Source of the DNA: Gordius sp. MW1
Taxonomy: Eukaryota > Nematomorpha > Gordioida > Gordea > Gordiidae
DNA: 64,000 nucleotides
Direction: 5' to 3'
Assembly (NCBI GenBank): GCA_964036665.1
Contig: OZ038527.1
Location: 20,172,221 to 20,236,220 of the forward strand
A program made the position numbers and the translations under genes. This document shows positions 27,101-36,830 of the stretch, in pieces; the stretch's first letter is position 1; each line of letters starts with the position of its first letter. Below the pieces are notes generated by a model that was not told the origin of the DNA, did not search any database, and worked only from the letters and a program-made list of their open reading frames with translations.

Positions 27101-28984
27101 AAAAGCTTAAAGATTCATTAATTTGTAAGAGAACCATAGCTATAATAAGCAAAATTATAAAGGTGACTTCCTAACACTTCTTATACTGCAAAGCTAAAAT
27201 TTCTAGTTAAAAAAAGCCAAAAAAACGCGAGTCTTATAAAAAATTATACTTCTTCCATAGATGATACTATTGCAGCCTCTCCAGGAGCTATCTCATCGTC
27301 TATTTGCTGGGCTAGGGGGCTCTTCTTGGTCATACTTATAGGTATAGTCCGGCCCGGCGATTTAGTTTCAGCACAAACTCTTTCATTTACTATTGAGGAA
27401 GAGCTGTCATTCGTGGTGGTATTTTTGATGGGGTTAGAGGCTATTTTATTATTAATTCCCGTGAAATAAGGTCCAGTCAAAGGAAAAGGAACCATCACCC
27501 AAGCTCGCATTTGGCTTAGAGCTGCTGTGGAATCGTCTGGAGATGGGGATAACCCTAGGCTTATCCTCTTCTCTTCTCTCAACTTTCTGTAATCTTCTAT
27601 GCCTCCATTGGTAAACTACAACCCACATCAATGAAATTATAATTTTTTGACAAATTAAGATATTAGTCTTAGTAATAACATAAGTAATAATAAATTTGTG
27701 CTGTATTATAAAATTTTAAAATATTTGCAAAACAATTATTTATCAACATTTATTTACAATTTACAGAATATATATAATTATTACAATTTACATATAACAC
27801 AAAAAGTATATTTGATGGTTATATAAAATCTAAAATTTAAAAATATAGAAATGTAATTGAAATTGAGGATATTACAGCCCCAAATGACTCAAAATAATAT
27901 TAAAACTAGGATTCAACATTCAACTTATACCATTCCATTTTATTTAAAATTTTATAAAACTGAAATTTCCAAATATAAAAAATTAAGTGATTTAATTAAT
28001 CATTAACCTTCTTTTAAATACTAAAAAATTACAAATTTACCAAAATTATTTTCCATAACAGTAATAGAGCTTTTCTAATTGGAATATGAGGGGAGGAAAT
28101 GCTACAAAACTTAGTAAGACATGACATTATACAAACTATTATTGAGGACTTTTGTTCAACTAAATACTCCTCTAAAATTAAATTAAAAATAAATTTTTAA
28201 AAAAGGGTAACTACCAATTAGTAGACTTTTAAATTGCCTTTTTAAATTTTGATGATCAATAATATCCTGATCATTAATGGACCTAAATGTTTCCAATATG
28301 GTGTACAGAATTGAAAATATAACTCGAAAATATGCATTTGAGCTTATATCATAAGGTAGACTTTCCTTATTCCTAGGGTAACTTAAAACAATAAAAAACT
28401 TTAAGGGTTACTTATCACTTTGAATTTCATCTTGCAACAATTTATACACCAAACAAAAAGTGCCTTTTTCATATAGCAGGCAACAATTAAGTTTAATTGA
28501 ATTTATTATAAGGTCTAATGTGCTGCATTCGTAAGGCATTCCTAAATAATTTTAAAGTTATTTTAAAAAAACAAATTAACCTTGACATAAATATAGGATA
28601 GCTCTCAAAGCGTTCAATCTCTGGGATAGATTAGAATTTTCTAAACTATTTAATATTGTTTGCACAAGTGATATTTTCATAGATTTAGAATATGAGTCCC
28701 ATTTAACATCAGAACCATTAAAAAACCCTTTAAATGCCTGATAATTCAGGTCAATATCGCCGTTTTCAGAATATATGTATAGCTCTGAATAATAAAAAAT
28801 ATTTATAACTTGAAATTTACCAGATATTTCCTGTATATAAAGATCCGAGTCATTATAGGTATAAAGTATTTCAGGAGAATCTGCTGCCTAAAACAGATAT
28901 AACAATATAGTTTGCTATAGTTACGTCTAGATCATCAACGATTCTATCTTTATTACGAAAATTTACTCGATTATCCATATCCAT
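18150..28984 (-). CDS. Strip: STRIP1/2 homolog (striatin-interacting protein, FAM40), 20 coding exons, 1044 aa
   Basis: STRIP is the core scaffold of the STRIPAK phosphatase-kinase complex (PP2A, striatin, Mob4, GCK kinases, SLMAP), acting in cytoplasmic signalling, Hippo control and cytoskeletal regulation. The protein aligns end to end with vertebrate STRIP1. The N1221-type N-terminal region (exons 1-6) has SPEILYTYNDSDLYI, RAILYLCQG, YEKGTFCLVYKLL and PIRKALLLLWK. EEKRISLGLSPSPDD is in exon 7, LLWAPK in exon 10 and FVGYTLEDDISTLVGLPKPI in exon 11. The DUF3402-type C-terminus has VRRHKEVIAKAVSGILILLL, LVFANCVPLILKYFNQ, YSWRNLFTSINLLRVLN, LGRQWRKSNMK, VRHHLNDDWAYGN and KWLEKEVFSTPIDWDRLL at the end. 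It is about 200 aa longer than human STRIP1 (837 aa), the excess being Ser/Thr/Asn-rich linkers in exons 7-9 and 19. The first ATG after an in-frame TGA (28997-28999) is used as start. Confidence 0.97.
18918..19350. mobile_element. CATAGACT-family long-TIR MITE in STRIP intron 19
   Basis: A 433-bp element with ends TTAGACTATATAGACTGC and GCAGTCTATTTAGTCTATG, inverted relative to each other. Flanks GTGTAACC (18910-18917) and GTGTAACG (19351-19358) form an 8-bp target duplication with one mismatch, as for hAT transposons. A related copy is at 34702-35162. Confidence 0.75.
23911..24480. repeat. Local tandem duplication in STRIP intron 10
   Basis: The segment from TTGTGAACAATGAATTTAAA (23911) through GTATAACTTACTAACACC and ACGACTCAAAAACATTCG to about 24010 is repeated from about 24074 (TTGTGAACGATGAATATAAA) and after the inserted MITE from 24396 (GTATAACTTAATAACAC, ACGACTCAAAAACTTTC). 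Unit 1 lacks the MITE found in unit 2 at 24116-24395. Confidence 0.7.
24116..24395. mobile_element. CAGGCGCGTAGCC-type MITE, copy 1
   Basis: A 280-bp element with termini CAGGCGCGTAGCCAAGG and CTGGCTACGCGCCTG. It contains the recognisable CATGAAGAGAAGA and AGCGCCTTGAAGTTTCGC blocks shared with the second copy at 58336-58609. It is a variant of the CATGGGCGTAGCC family by its termini but has a different interior. Confidence 0.8.
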
Positions 28985-30159
28985 TTTACAATATTTTCAT
29001 TTTTCAGCTGATTTTCATCAATTCTAAATGTTCCTAAATGTGGTACATAATAGTTTTGAGACCTATAATTCTCCAATTTAAACTCCTATTTATTTAATAT
29101 TTGTAAATTCGCATCTAAAAACTAAAGTGTATTGCTTTACCTATATTTAAAATACAATAGTTTTTTGAACATTAATTTTGGCATTATTTGAGGGTGATAA
29201 ACATAAATTGTGATTATTATATTAATTCGTCCTAATACAATACATTGTCAGATAAATAGCATAATAGCAACAAAATAAATTAAAATAAAATAAAATTCTA
29301 AGAAAGCTCATGAGGTAGCCCAGTGTTTATGTTAAAATGGTTAAAGGAGCTCTTTTCACATATCGTCATTAAGACATGGCTTTAGTCTTCTGATGAAAAA
29401 AGTAAACGGAGCATTTTGCATAAAAGTTTTGACATGAGAGAAACAAACTTTAAACATTGAATTCGTAGAGCACAAATATAGTGAAAGTTGAAATGATGTC
29501 AAACACGTTCAAGTTAAATCCATTCAAAATTGGTTTTAGTTTTTGGGGAATATGTTCTCACATTGTAAACGACGCCCTAGTTGTAAGATTTTATCATAAT
29601 TTATAAAGCCAATTTCTAACTTCAAATCAACCCTTCATTTTTTCCACACGTTTAGTGTTTTGATGTGTATTTAATTTAGTAAAACATTGAATAACACTTA
29701 ATCTTAAAGTAGAATAGAATTATTGCGAAATCTAATAAAATGAATATTGTTTTTTGCATAGCCTAATAAAACCATAGACTGCCGACCAGCTGATTTTTCC
29801 TATTAAAATCATTCAGACACCAAAATAGCTGCCATTTTATATAAAAAACTTAACACCAGGTATATTTATACTTCTCCACTAAATAATATTGAAGAAAATA
29901 AATAAGACTAATAGCTTAATTTATAAATAAAAAAAAAAATAAGTAAATTTGAACAGTAAGTAAGGCTGAATTCTATTGTTTGGCTACAATTTTCCACAAA
30001 ATGGCGCTTGCTATATTTGCTGACAAGTTATCAGATGTTCGGTATGGTGTTATTAGTCTATGGTTTTTTGGGTAGATTTATTGAGTTAAACCCAAGGCGT
30101 AAAGATACAATGGTGGCGACGTGAAATTTGAATTTGTAACCAAATGATCGTTGTTATAT
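28985..30159. promoter_or_regulatory. Divergent intergenic region shared by STRIP and POLD2
   Basis: The start codons of STRIP (28984, minus) and POLD2 (30160, plus) face away from each other across 1175 bp, so both promoters must lie here. No core promoter motif could be assigned with confidence. A MITE-like inverted repeat occupies the POLD2-proximal third. Confidence 0.6.
29769..30066. mobile_element. Inverted-repeat MITE next to POLD2 start
   Basis: AAACCATAGACTGCCGACC at the left and AGTCTATGGTTT at the right form short terminal inverted repeats, about 300 bp apart. Near-inverted AAAATAGCTGCCATTTTAT and CAAAATGGCGCTTGCTA lie inside. The CATAGACT terminus is shared with the elements at 18918 and 34702. 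No clear target duplication was seen. It ends about 95 bp before the POLD2 ATG. Confidence 0.5.
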
Positions 30160-32250
30160 ATGCATGAAAATAAATATATAAAGCGCGAAAATTTTACAAA
30201 TTATGAATATATTAACAAATTTTTAAATAAAGAGAATAATTACAGTCGACAATATGCTCACGTCTACTTTGAACGCTTACTAATTTATCGACCGCTATTG
30301 CTTAAATATTGTAAAGAAAAATATGGTAATTTTATACAAATTTGCAACAATTCACTATTTTGTAGGCGATAAGTATGAAATTAAGAAGATAGATGACTTA
30401 AAATCTGAGCGTTCATCATGTATAGTAATAGGTACTCTTTACAAACAAATGCCCTTAAGGCCGACTATTCTTAAAAAATTGGCAAATGATTATATACCAA
30501 ATGAGCCTGTTTATGGAAAATTTAGTAAACCATCTGATGTATTATTTGTTGAGGATGAGTTACAAAGAGCTCAGCTTACTGGAAATATTCCAAAAGAGAA
30601 TCTGGTTACAGGTATTAGGAAAGCTTAATTTAAAAAAATTTATCAGGTATAACTATAGCCTTAATTTGTTATGAAGAGCGTGGCTGTTTATATGTGGAGG
30701 ATTATATCTATCCTCCTCTAGCTATGCAAATTCCCATAACTGTTTTAGAGAAATCAAAGTAAATATTACAAGTATTATTAATTATTACAATAAGGTACAT
30801 TGCCATAATATCTGGAATTGGATTGAGTAAACAGAATCTTTCTGTCGACAAATTGGAATTATTTATTGACAGTCTGAATGGCCAGATTGAAGGTGATCTT
30901 GATAGCACACTTGCTGTTGATATGTCACAAATCAGCAGATTAATAATTGCTGGTAATTCACTCAATCAAACAATTTATGAAGAAAATCTATTAACAAGGG
31001 TATATTGCAAAGCTTGTTAGCCTCATTAATTTTTAATTTGTATAAATGCTTAGTATAAATTATATCTCTATCTAATAAAGAGGCTATAAATATTTAGGCC
31101 AAGCACATATCACAAAAGCTTTCCATGCCTTCATTTGAATATATGAAACTTTTGGATGACCTTATTGCGCAACTAGCTGTAAATAATCACATAATTTTAA
31201 ATTCCAACTCTACCCTAGACAAGTATTAATGTTGATATCATGGCTGGTAAAAATGATCCTTCTAATGTTATGTTCCCCCAACAACCTTTGCACAAATGCA
31301 TGTTTCCCAAATCATCAAAATTTACCTCCTTTAACACTGTCTCTAACCCATATGAGTTTGTGGTGGATGGAATCAGGTTCTCTTATTATATAAACTATAA
31401 TTTAATATGCCAGAGTAATAGTTATATCAAAGGTAACTGCCAGGGGCGTAGCCAGGGAGGGCGGCTGCCCCCCCCCTAAATGGCGAGAGAAAAAAAATTT
31501 CAATGCAAAAACCCTTACAAATTAAAAAATTTACGTTTTGCCCCCCCCCCCTCCCTAATTGACATTTAAAGGTTGGCTACGCCCATGGTAACTGCTCCTT
31601 TTTAAACCCAAAAATTTATTTAAAATATGATTGAAAATTTAAAAATTTTAATTAAACTTTTTCCTCCCCCCCTCACCTTATATAATTTTGGCTATGCTCA
31701 TGCTAAAATTTTATTGAATTATGTTACTTATATTTAACAAACTGTATTTAGATTTCTAGGGACATCAGGACAGAATGTTGAAGATATATACCAATATAGT
31801 GAAATGGAAGACAGATTAGAGATTCTTGAAAATACTCTAAAATGGACACATTTAGCACCAACGTCCCCTGATTCCTTGCGTAAAATTTATATACAATAAT
31901 AATTTTTTTTTGCTATTTAATATATAACTTCTGCTCTGTTCCTTTAGCTTGTTACCCTTACTTCAACAATGAACCTTTCGTTATCACAGACTGCCCTCAT
32001 GTTTATTTTGCTGGTAATCAGACTGAGTTTAAGTGGAAATATTATTATGGTAAGTCATCATCAACATAATTAATTTTGGATATGTTATTTTTATAATTTA
32101 AATAACATTTTCAATATTTTTACAAAAGGGGAGAGAGGGCAAAAAGTTTTGTTGGTAACAGTTCCAGAATTTATAAATTCCTCTACAGTGGTTCTTATAA
32201 ATCTCAAAAATCTTTCATGCCGTTCTCTGACCATAAACACAGATTTTTAA
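30160..32250 (+). CDS. POLD2: DNA polymerase delta subunit 2 (POLD2/p50), 9 coding exons, 439 aa
   Basis: POLD2 is the B subunit of DNA polymerase delta. It bridges the catalytic subunit to POLD3 in the nucleus during lagging-strand synthesis and repair. The reconstructed protein follows vertebrate POLD2 (469 aa) throughout. The OB-fold region has [42 protein letters not shown] and [10 protein letters not shown]. The inactive phosphoesterase-like domain has [76 protein letters not shown] and VLLVTVPEF. The N-terminus is shorter than in vertebrates. The ATG at 30160 is the first after an in-frame TGA at 30145-30147. No break was seen. Confidence 0.97.
30160..32250 (+). other. POLD2: Exon map of POLD2
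   Basis: Coding exons: 30160-30325, 30366-30611, 30647-30758, 30795-30999, 31098-31178, 31219-31376, 31752-31879, 31948-32049, 32129-32250. The sum is 1320 nt, exactly 440 codons with the stop. Introns are GT-AG. Introns 1, 2, 3 and 5 are 35-40 nt. The only one above 100 nt is intron 6 (375 nt), which holds a MITE. Confidence 0.92.
31441..31587. mobile_element. CATGGGCGTAGCC-family MITE in POLD2 intron 6
   Basis: A 147-bp element from CAGGGGCGTAGCCAGGG to GGCTACGCCCATG, flanked on both sides by GTAACTGC (31433-31440 and 31588-31595), a perfect 8-bp target duplication. A further degraded terminus (TTGGCTATGCTCATG) is near 31688-31702. Confidence 0.9.
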
Positions 32251-33539
32251 TGATTGGATGCAATTATAAAATGCTGTTATTATATGCACAAAAACGTATA
32301 TACTCTAATGCATTTTTTCTGGCATGCACAATTTGTACAAATATATTTATTGACTTTTTATACAAAATTATTAAATAAAAGCAATTATAAACCACTAACT
32401 AATTATTCAATCTTAATGCGAAATATCATCGACAAAATGTAAAGATTTGAAAAAAATAGTTATCAAGAATTGTTAAAATATATTTATGTTTCTTGTATTT
32501 AAAAATAATTTTTTATTGTTAATCTAAAAACGTATATTTAAGGTTATAATATTGCGTATATTACAAACTACGACTTTAGTCCTATTTTACATCACCCCTA
32601 TCTATTGTAATACGACCCCAAAATGTGGTAGAAATTCTATAAATATTGATAACTAATACATAATTAATAATGTTGTGATTTTTTATAGAAATCAACCTCT
32701 TTTTGATAGGATCTTGAGGCGTCATGTTTAGAAATAAAGTATCAATTTACTCTAACTTAAATACTAATCTTATGAAAAAAAGATATTTATTATGCAAACC
32801 CTAATGATTAACTAATTTAGTTATCTATTAATATTCCAAAAGGCAAAGTTCAAACTACTAAAAAAAAAATTTTTATGAATCGATCAAAATTGTATGCGGA
32901 ATCCTTGTCCATTATACATTTAATAATTAAATTAATTTTGTCCACCTTAAAACATTTTTTAAAATTTACGAGTCAATCATATTCTAAAGCTGTGATATTG
33001 CCTTAATAAAACTATCATATTTTTAATAAGCAAAAAGACTTTTATAAGTTTTAAACACTCGATAATCGAAAGATCTCCCTTTGCTTTAAAATTAACAACA
33101 AGAGTTGTTAAAGGAATAATTCCTAAATAGAGACTTTTTTGATGAAAAAAACTAAACTAGAAACTTTTGAAACGAGCTAGAATCTGGAACTAATCATCCG
33201 CAAAGAGCATTGCCCAAGGTGATTCGCGTTTCAGGTCCATAGTTCACCAATCCATCATTGTTATGAATAGCGTGACAATCCTTGATATACAACAACATTT
33301 AGACTGAACCCCTTTGACGTGCCACTGGATTTCCGCACATTGGTTTTTGCGTTACTCTACATATTTTTTATTAACATTATTGTAAGGATCCGTAACCACT
33401 CCATGCGTTATTTATTATTATAATTACTTTTTGATTATATAAAATTTACGTACGCTGTTTGTAACGAATAGTTATATATACATGTACAATTGTATTCATT
33501 CTAACATAATAAAATCTGTAATTCACGTATGACTTATCC
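32251..33539. other. Downstream of POLD2, nothing recognised
   Basis: AT-rich sequence after the POLD2 stop codon. Apart from the poly(A) signal, no gene or repeat is supported. Confidence 0.55.
32374..32379 (+). terminator. Polyadenylation signal AATAAA, POLD2
   Basis: AATAAA about 125 bp after the POLD2 stop codon. Confidence 0.5.
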
Positions 33540-34403
33540 TAGAGCCCTGCACGGGTGACCCGAAACCCGACCCGAGCTTCGGGTCGGGTCGGGTTCGGGT
33601 TGAAAATTTAAAAACGCTTTCGGGTCGGGTTCGGGTTGAAAATTTAAAAACGATTTCGGGTCGGGTTCGGGTTGAAAATTTAAGGAAAACACAGTGGTTG
33701 AAAGTGAGCCACCAAAGGAAATTAATCAGCTAGGTATTTAACATATAAATTCATGTTAAAATATATTTTAGAAAAGAATGCTAACATGTCTTTTATGGAT
33801 TTTTTTGGTTGGGAGGAATGTGCGGATGAAAATGTCCAAGAAAAAGATGAACTTGATAAAAATATTCATTATAAACTTACAAAAAAGGATGAAGCATACG
33901 ACTCATTAGAATGGTGGAGGATATATTCTTATAAATATCCTGTTTTAGGGTTATTGGCTCGTAAATTTCTGGCCATACCTGCATCCTCTGCGTCCAGCGA
34001 GAGATCTTTTTCTACAGCTGGACGAATTTTAGAAGATAGGAGGTCGAGTTTACGGCCTGAAATTGTAGACGCTATTATATTTATACATAATTATAATAAT
34101 TCTCTCAAATAAATTTATTATTCAAATTCCTGGCGTCAAATTGTTTCTGAAAGCTGCCTATTTATTTTGGCAAATCAATTTAAAATATTTAAAACGCTTT
34201 CCTATCTGGGCGTTTTTGGGTTGAAAATTTTTTAAACGCTTTCGGGTCGGGTCGGGTTCGGGTTGAAAATTTAAAAACGCTGTCGGGTCGGTTCGGGTTG
34301 AAAAATTGAAAACGCTTTCGGGTCGGGTCGGGTTCGGGTTGAAAAATTGAAAACGCTTTCGGGTCGGGTTCGGGTTGAAAAAAAGTGACTTTGCAGGGCT
34401 CTA
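33540..34403 (+). mobile_element. Internally deleted hAT-like element
   Basis: Terminal inverted repeats TAGAGCCCTGCA (33540-33551) and TGCAGGGCTCTA (34392-34403) enclose 864 bp. Inside each end is a subterminal array of a roughly 30-bp unit, CGGGTCGGGTTCGGGTTGAA plus an A/T stretch and ACGCTTT. About three units lie on the left and five on the right, all in the same orientation. Between them is the C-terminal hATC part of a transposase. An 8-bp target duplication could not be seen clearly (ACTTATCC against ACTCCATT). Confidence 0.8.
33753..34112 (+). pseudogene. hAT transposase C-terminal fragment (hATC dimerisation domain), 119 aa
   Basis: The reading frame encodes the conserved hAT C-terminus: LEWWR, YPVLGLLARKFLAIP, SSASSERSFSTAGRI, DRRSSLRPEIVDAIIFIHN. 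A hAT transposase is usually 500-700 aa, so the zinc finger and most of the catalytic domain are gone. It lies between the two subterminal repeat arrays of the same element. The retained part is free of stops and well conserved, so the deletion is fairly recent. Confidence 0.88.
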
Positions 34404-34479
34404 ACTCCATTAAACATCTGAGATATCCCAAATCTTCCCTTTTTAAGTAAACGATCCCCCTATCCACTTTCCCCTCTCT

Positions 34480-36830
34480 TTCATCAGCATTTACCAACAA
34501 CGGCATATACTTTTAGTCTATCTCACGAGATAAACCGTCATACGAATTAAACAATTATATATGCGTCGGGTACACCATTGAAACTCAGGCTATCCCATAG
34601 CAACTGCCTTGGGACTTTAACAAAAGCTTTCTCAAGATTAATGAAACACTAATGAAGATTCCTCTGTTTTCCCTTACACATTTTCATAAGTCGCTTGAGA
34701 CCATAGACTACATAGACTGCTCATGTCATATATTCCATATGGCAAATTGTGTGTAAAATTTGCTTCCATTTTGATGAACACTACCGTCCTATATCACATA
34801 ATGGCGTTTTGCGCTGTGCCGTTTTTTTCGAACAGGGGAGGTAAAGAAAAAAGGTTTTTTTTCCATAAATAAGTAAGATATTACTAAAAATATGATATTT
34901 TTAAAAAATTTATTATTGACACATTTCATAAAAATTAAAAATGTAAAAACTGTAGTGATATTAAAATTTTTTAAAAATATCATATATTTAGTAATATCTT
35001 ACTTATTTATGGAATCAAAACCTTTTTTCTTTACCTCTCCTGTTCGAAAAAAACGGCAGAGCGCAAAACGCCATTATGTGATATAGGACGGTAGTGTTCA
35101 TCAAAATGGCGGAAAAAAACACACACATTTTATACCGTGATGAGCAGTCTATGTAGTCTATGCTTGAGACCATGTATTGTGCCTGGAAGTTGACTATCCA
35201 GGCATGAACCCAAATTGTCGTATATCTATGGAAATAGTTTTCGAAGTCTAGCTTCAATGCCATTTTCCCATACCTTGACTGCGTGACTCGTTAACTTTAT
35301 ACCCCGATAATTATTGCAATCTTGTGCATCTCTTTTCATTTTGAAGATTGGTATATCATAGCTTTCCCTCCACTTATCAGGCATCATACCACTTGCAAAT
35401 ATTTTGTTAAACAGTCCTGCAAGTAAATGTACATCTAAGGGTCCTAGCGTTTTTAAACCTTCCTATATTATCCCATCGCACTACCCATGGTCATCTTTTT
35501 AAGCACTTGGTCAACCTCTTATTCTGTTACTTCTAACTCTAAGTCATATTAATAGTTCTCGCTTTCGCAAGGGTTTGAAAACCCATTTTCATGGTTTAAA
35601 TATTCTTTATAGCTTTCTTCCCATCTATGATTTGTTGGTCCAGAAGTGGAGTGTTGCCTTCCATGCTCTTTATGGGGTTTACGTTTACCTCATCCTTTAA
35701 GTTCCTTGTCCTGCCTGGTCTTTGCGATTCTGTAGATCATTCTTATCCTTCTAGAAGTAGTTAACTTGGCTTTCAACTTTTCGTAAAATTCTGCTTTAGC
35801 CTTGGCCACCAAACTCAATGCTAACCATTTCTGTTGCTTGACCATAATTTGTAAAACTTTCTTTTCATGACTAAGCGTTGCACGCCTTCGTTTCAACACC
35901 ATGTCTCCTTATCTTTTAGTAAACCTGATTTGCCTTCTCCTAGAACATATTTCACAGATCATACCGTGTATGTTATCCACATATCATTAGCATTCTGCTG
36001 ATCATCTATCAGCAGCCGTTGAATTATTTGATCAATGTTAACATCTTTCAAGTGTGGTAGCCGAAATCATTTAAATTTCCCATTTAGTCTCTTCGACTTT
36101 TGTGTTTTCGCCTTGGTGATGAATTAGTCCATCAAAACAAGTCTGTATGGGGCTGCAATAGCCTACCTGGTTTAACATTATAGTAGCGTATATTTATTGA
36201 TTACTTTCTTTATATTGAGAGGAAATCGAGAAGACCTTCCCAATTTTGTTGGCTATTAGGTGATCGACATTCTTTTTTAAGAATATTTGTGATGGCCAAA
36301 TCAAATGCCACAACTATTTTCAATATTTCTTCGCCTTCCTCATTTTTCGACCCATATCGGTTTCCAATATGATACTGTTTAAATCCTTCTCTTGTTTTGC
36401 CAATGTGTCCGTTCATATCAGCTTCAATCATAACTATCCCGGCTTCCCAAAATTATCATTTTCTTCATATGTTAATCCTGTTTGCGGACCATAACCGGAC
36501 ACTAAATTAATCATGCAAAACGTCATAAGTCGGCCACTTTTTCTTTGTACCTCAATGACTTTATCCGGCAGATGCGAAGCCAATATAATTGCCACTCAAT
36601 TTTTATTCCTTTCTAGGCATACCCTACATTTTTAGGCCATTTAAAAGTTTAAGGCCTTCACCTATCATCCTTGCTTTTGCTCCTTTCCATCTTGTTTCTT
36701 GTATACATGCTATATACACCCGTCTGTTGCTGAGGGTGTCAGTAACATCTTGGCATTTTGCAGTAATTCTAACATTAGGGAGCCAACTCTCAAACGTGTA
36801 AATAGCAAACTAGTTTTTTTCACTACATCC
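34480..36830 (-). pseudogene. Decayed RTE-type LINE, second copy
   Basis: On the minus strand the same domain order as the copy at 8511-11409 is recognisable through many stops and shifts. Endonuclease traces are RVYIACIQETRWKGAKAR (about 36650-36730) and ADMNGHIGKTREGFKQYHIG (about 36350-36425). A linker resembling the first copy is at 35690-35902. Reverse transcriptase traces are PDKWRESYDIPIFK and YRGIKLTSHA (about 35290-35390), then LEKAFVKVPRQLLWDSL (about 34600-34660). A MITE at 34702-35162 interrupts it. It is much older than the timeless-intron copy. Confidence 0.85.
34702..35162. mobile_element. CATAGACT-family long-TIR MITE inside the decayed LINE
   Basis: Termini CATAGACTACATAGACTGC and GCAGTCTATGTAGTCTATG begin arms of about 200 bp that are nearly perfect reverse complements, through AATGGCGTTTTGCG and TTACTTATTTATGGAA. 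CTTGAGAC occurs at 34694-34701 and 35163-35170, a perfect 8-bp target duplication typical of hAT elements. Removing it restores continuous reverse-transcriptase homology of the LINE. Confidence 0.92.

Larger units (their letters stand above)
18150..28984 (-). other. Strip: Exon map of STRIP
   Basis: Coding exons in transcript order (minus strand): 28984-28925, 28887-28821, 28784-28581, 28541-28412, 28372-28215, 28171-28041, 27615-27250, 25893-25682, 25189-25026, 24712-24565, 23156-23027, 22761-22687, 22563-22492, 22260-22154, 21809-21683, 21115-21015, 20964-20781, 20582-20378, 19963-19682, 18361-18150. The sum is 3135 nt, exactly 1045 codons with the stop. All introns are GT-AG. Introns 1-5 are 36-43 nt. 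Later ones reach 1.4 kb, apart from intron 16 at 50 nt. Confidence 0.9.

Noticed and set aside
34189-34506. Minus-strand frame rich in repeated FQPEPDP-like units
   Set aside because: It is a translation of the CGGGTCGGGTT subterminal repeats of the hAT element, not a gene.
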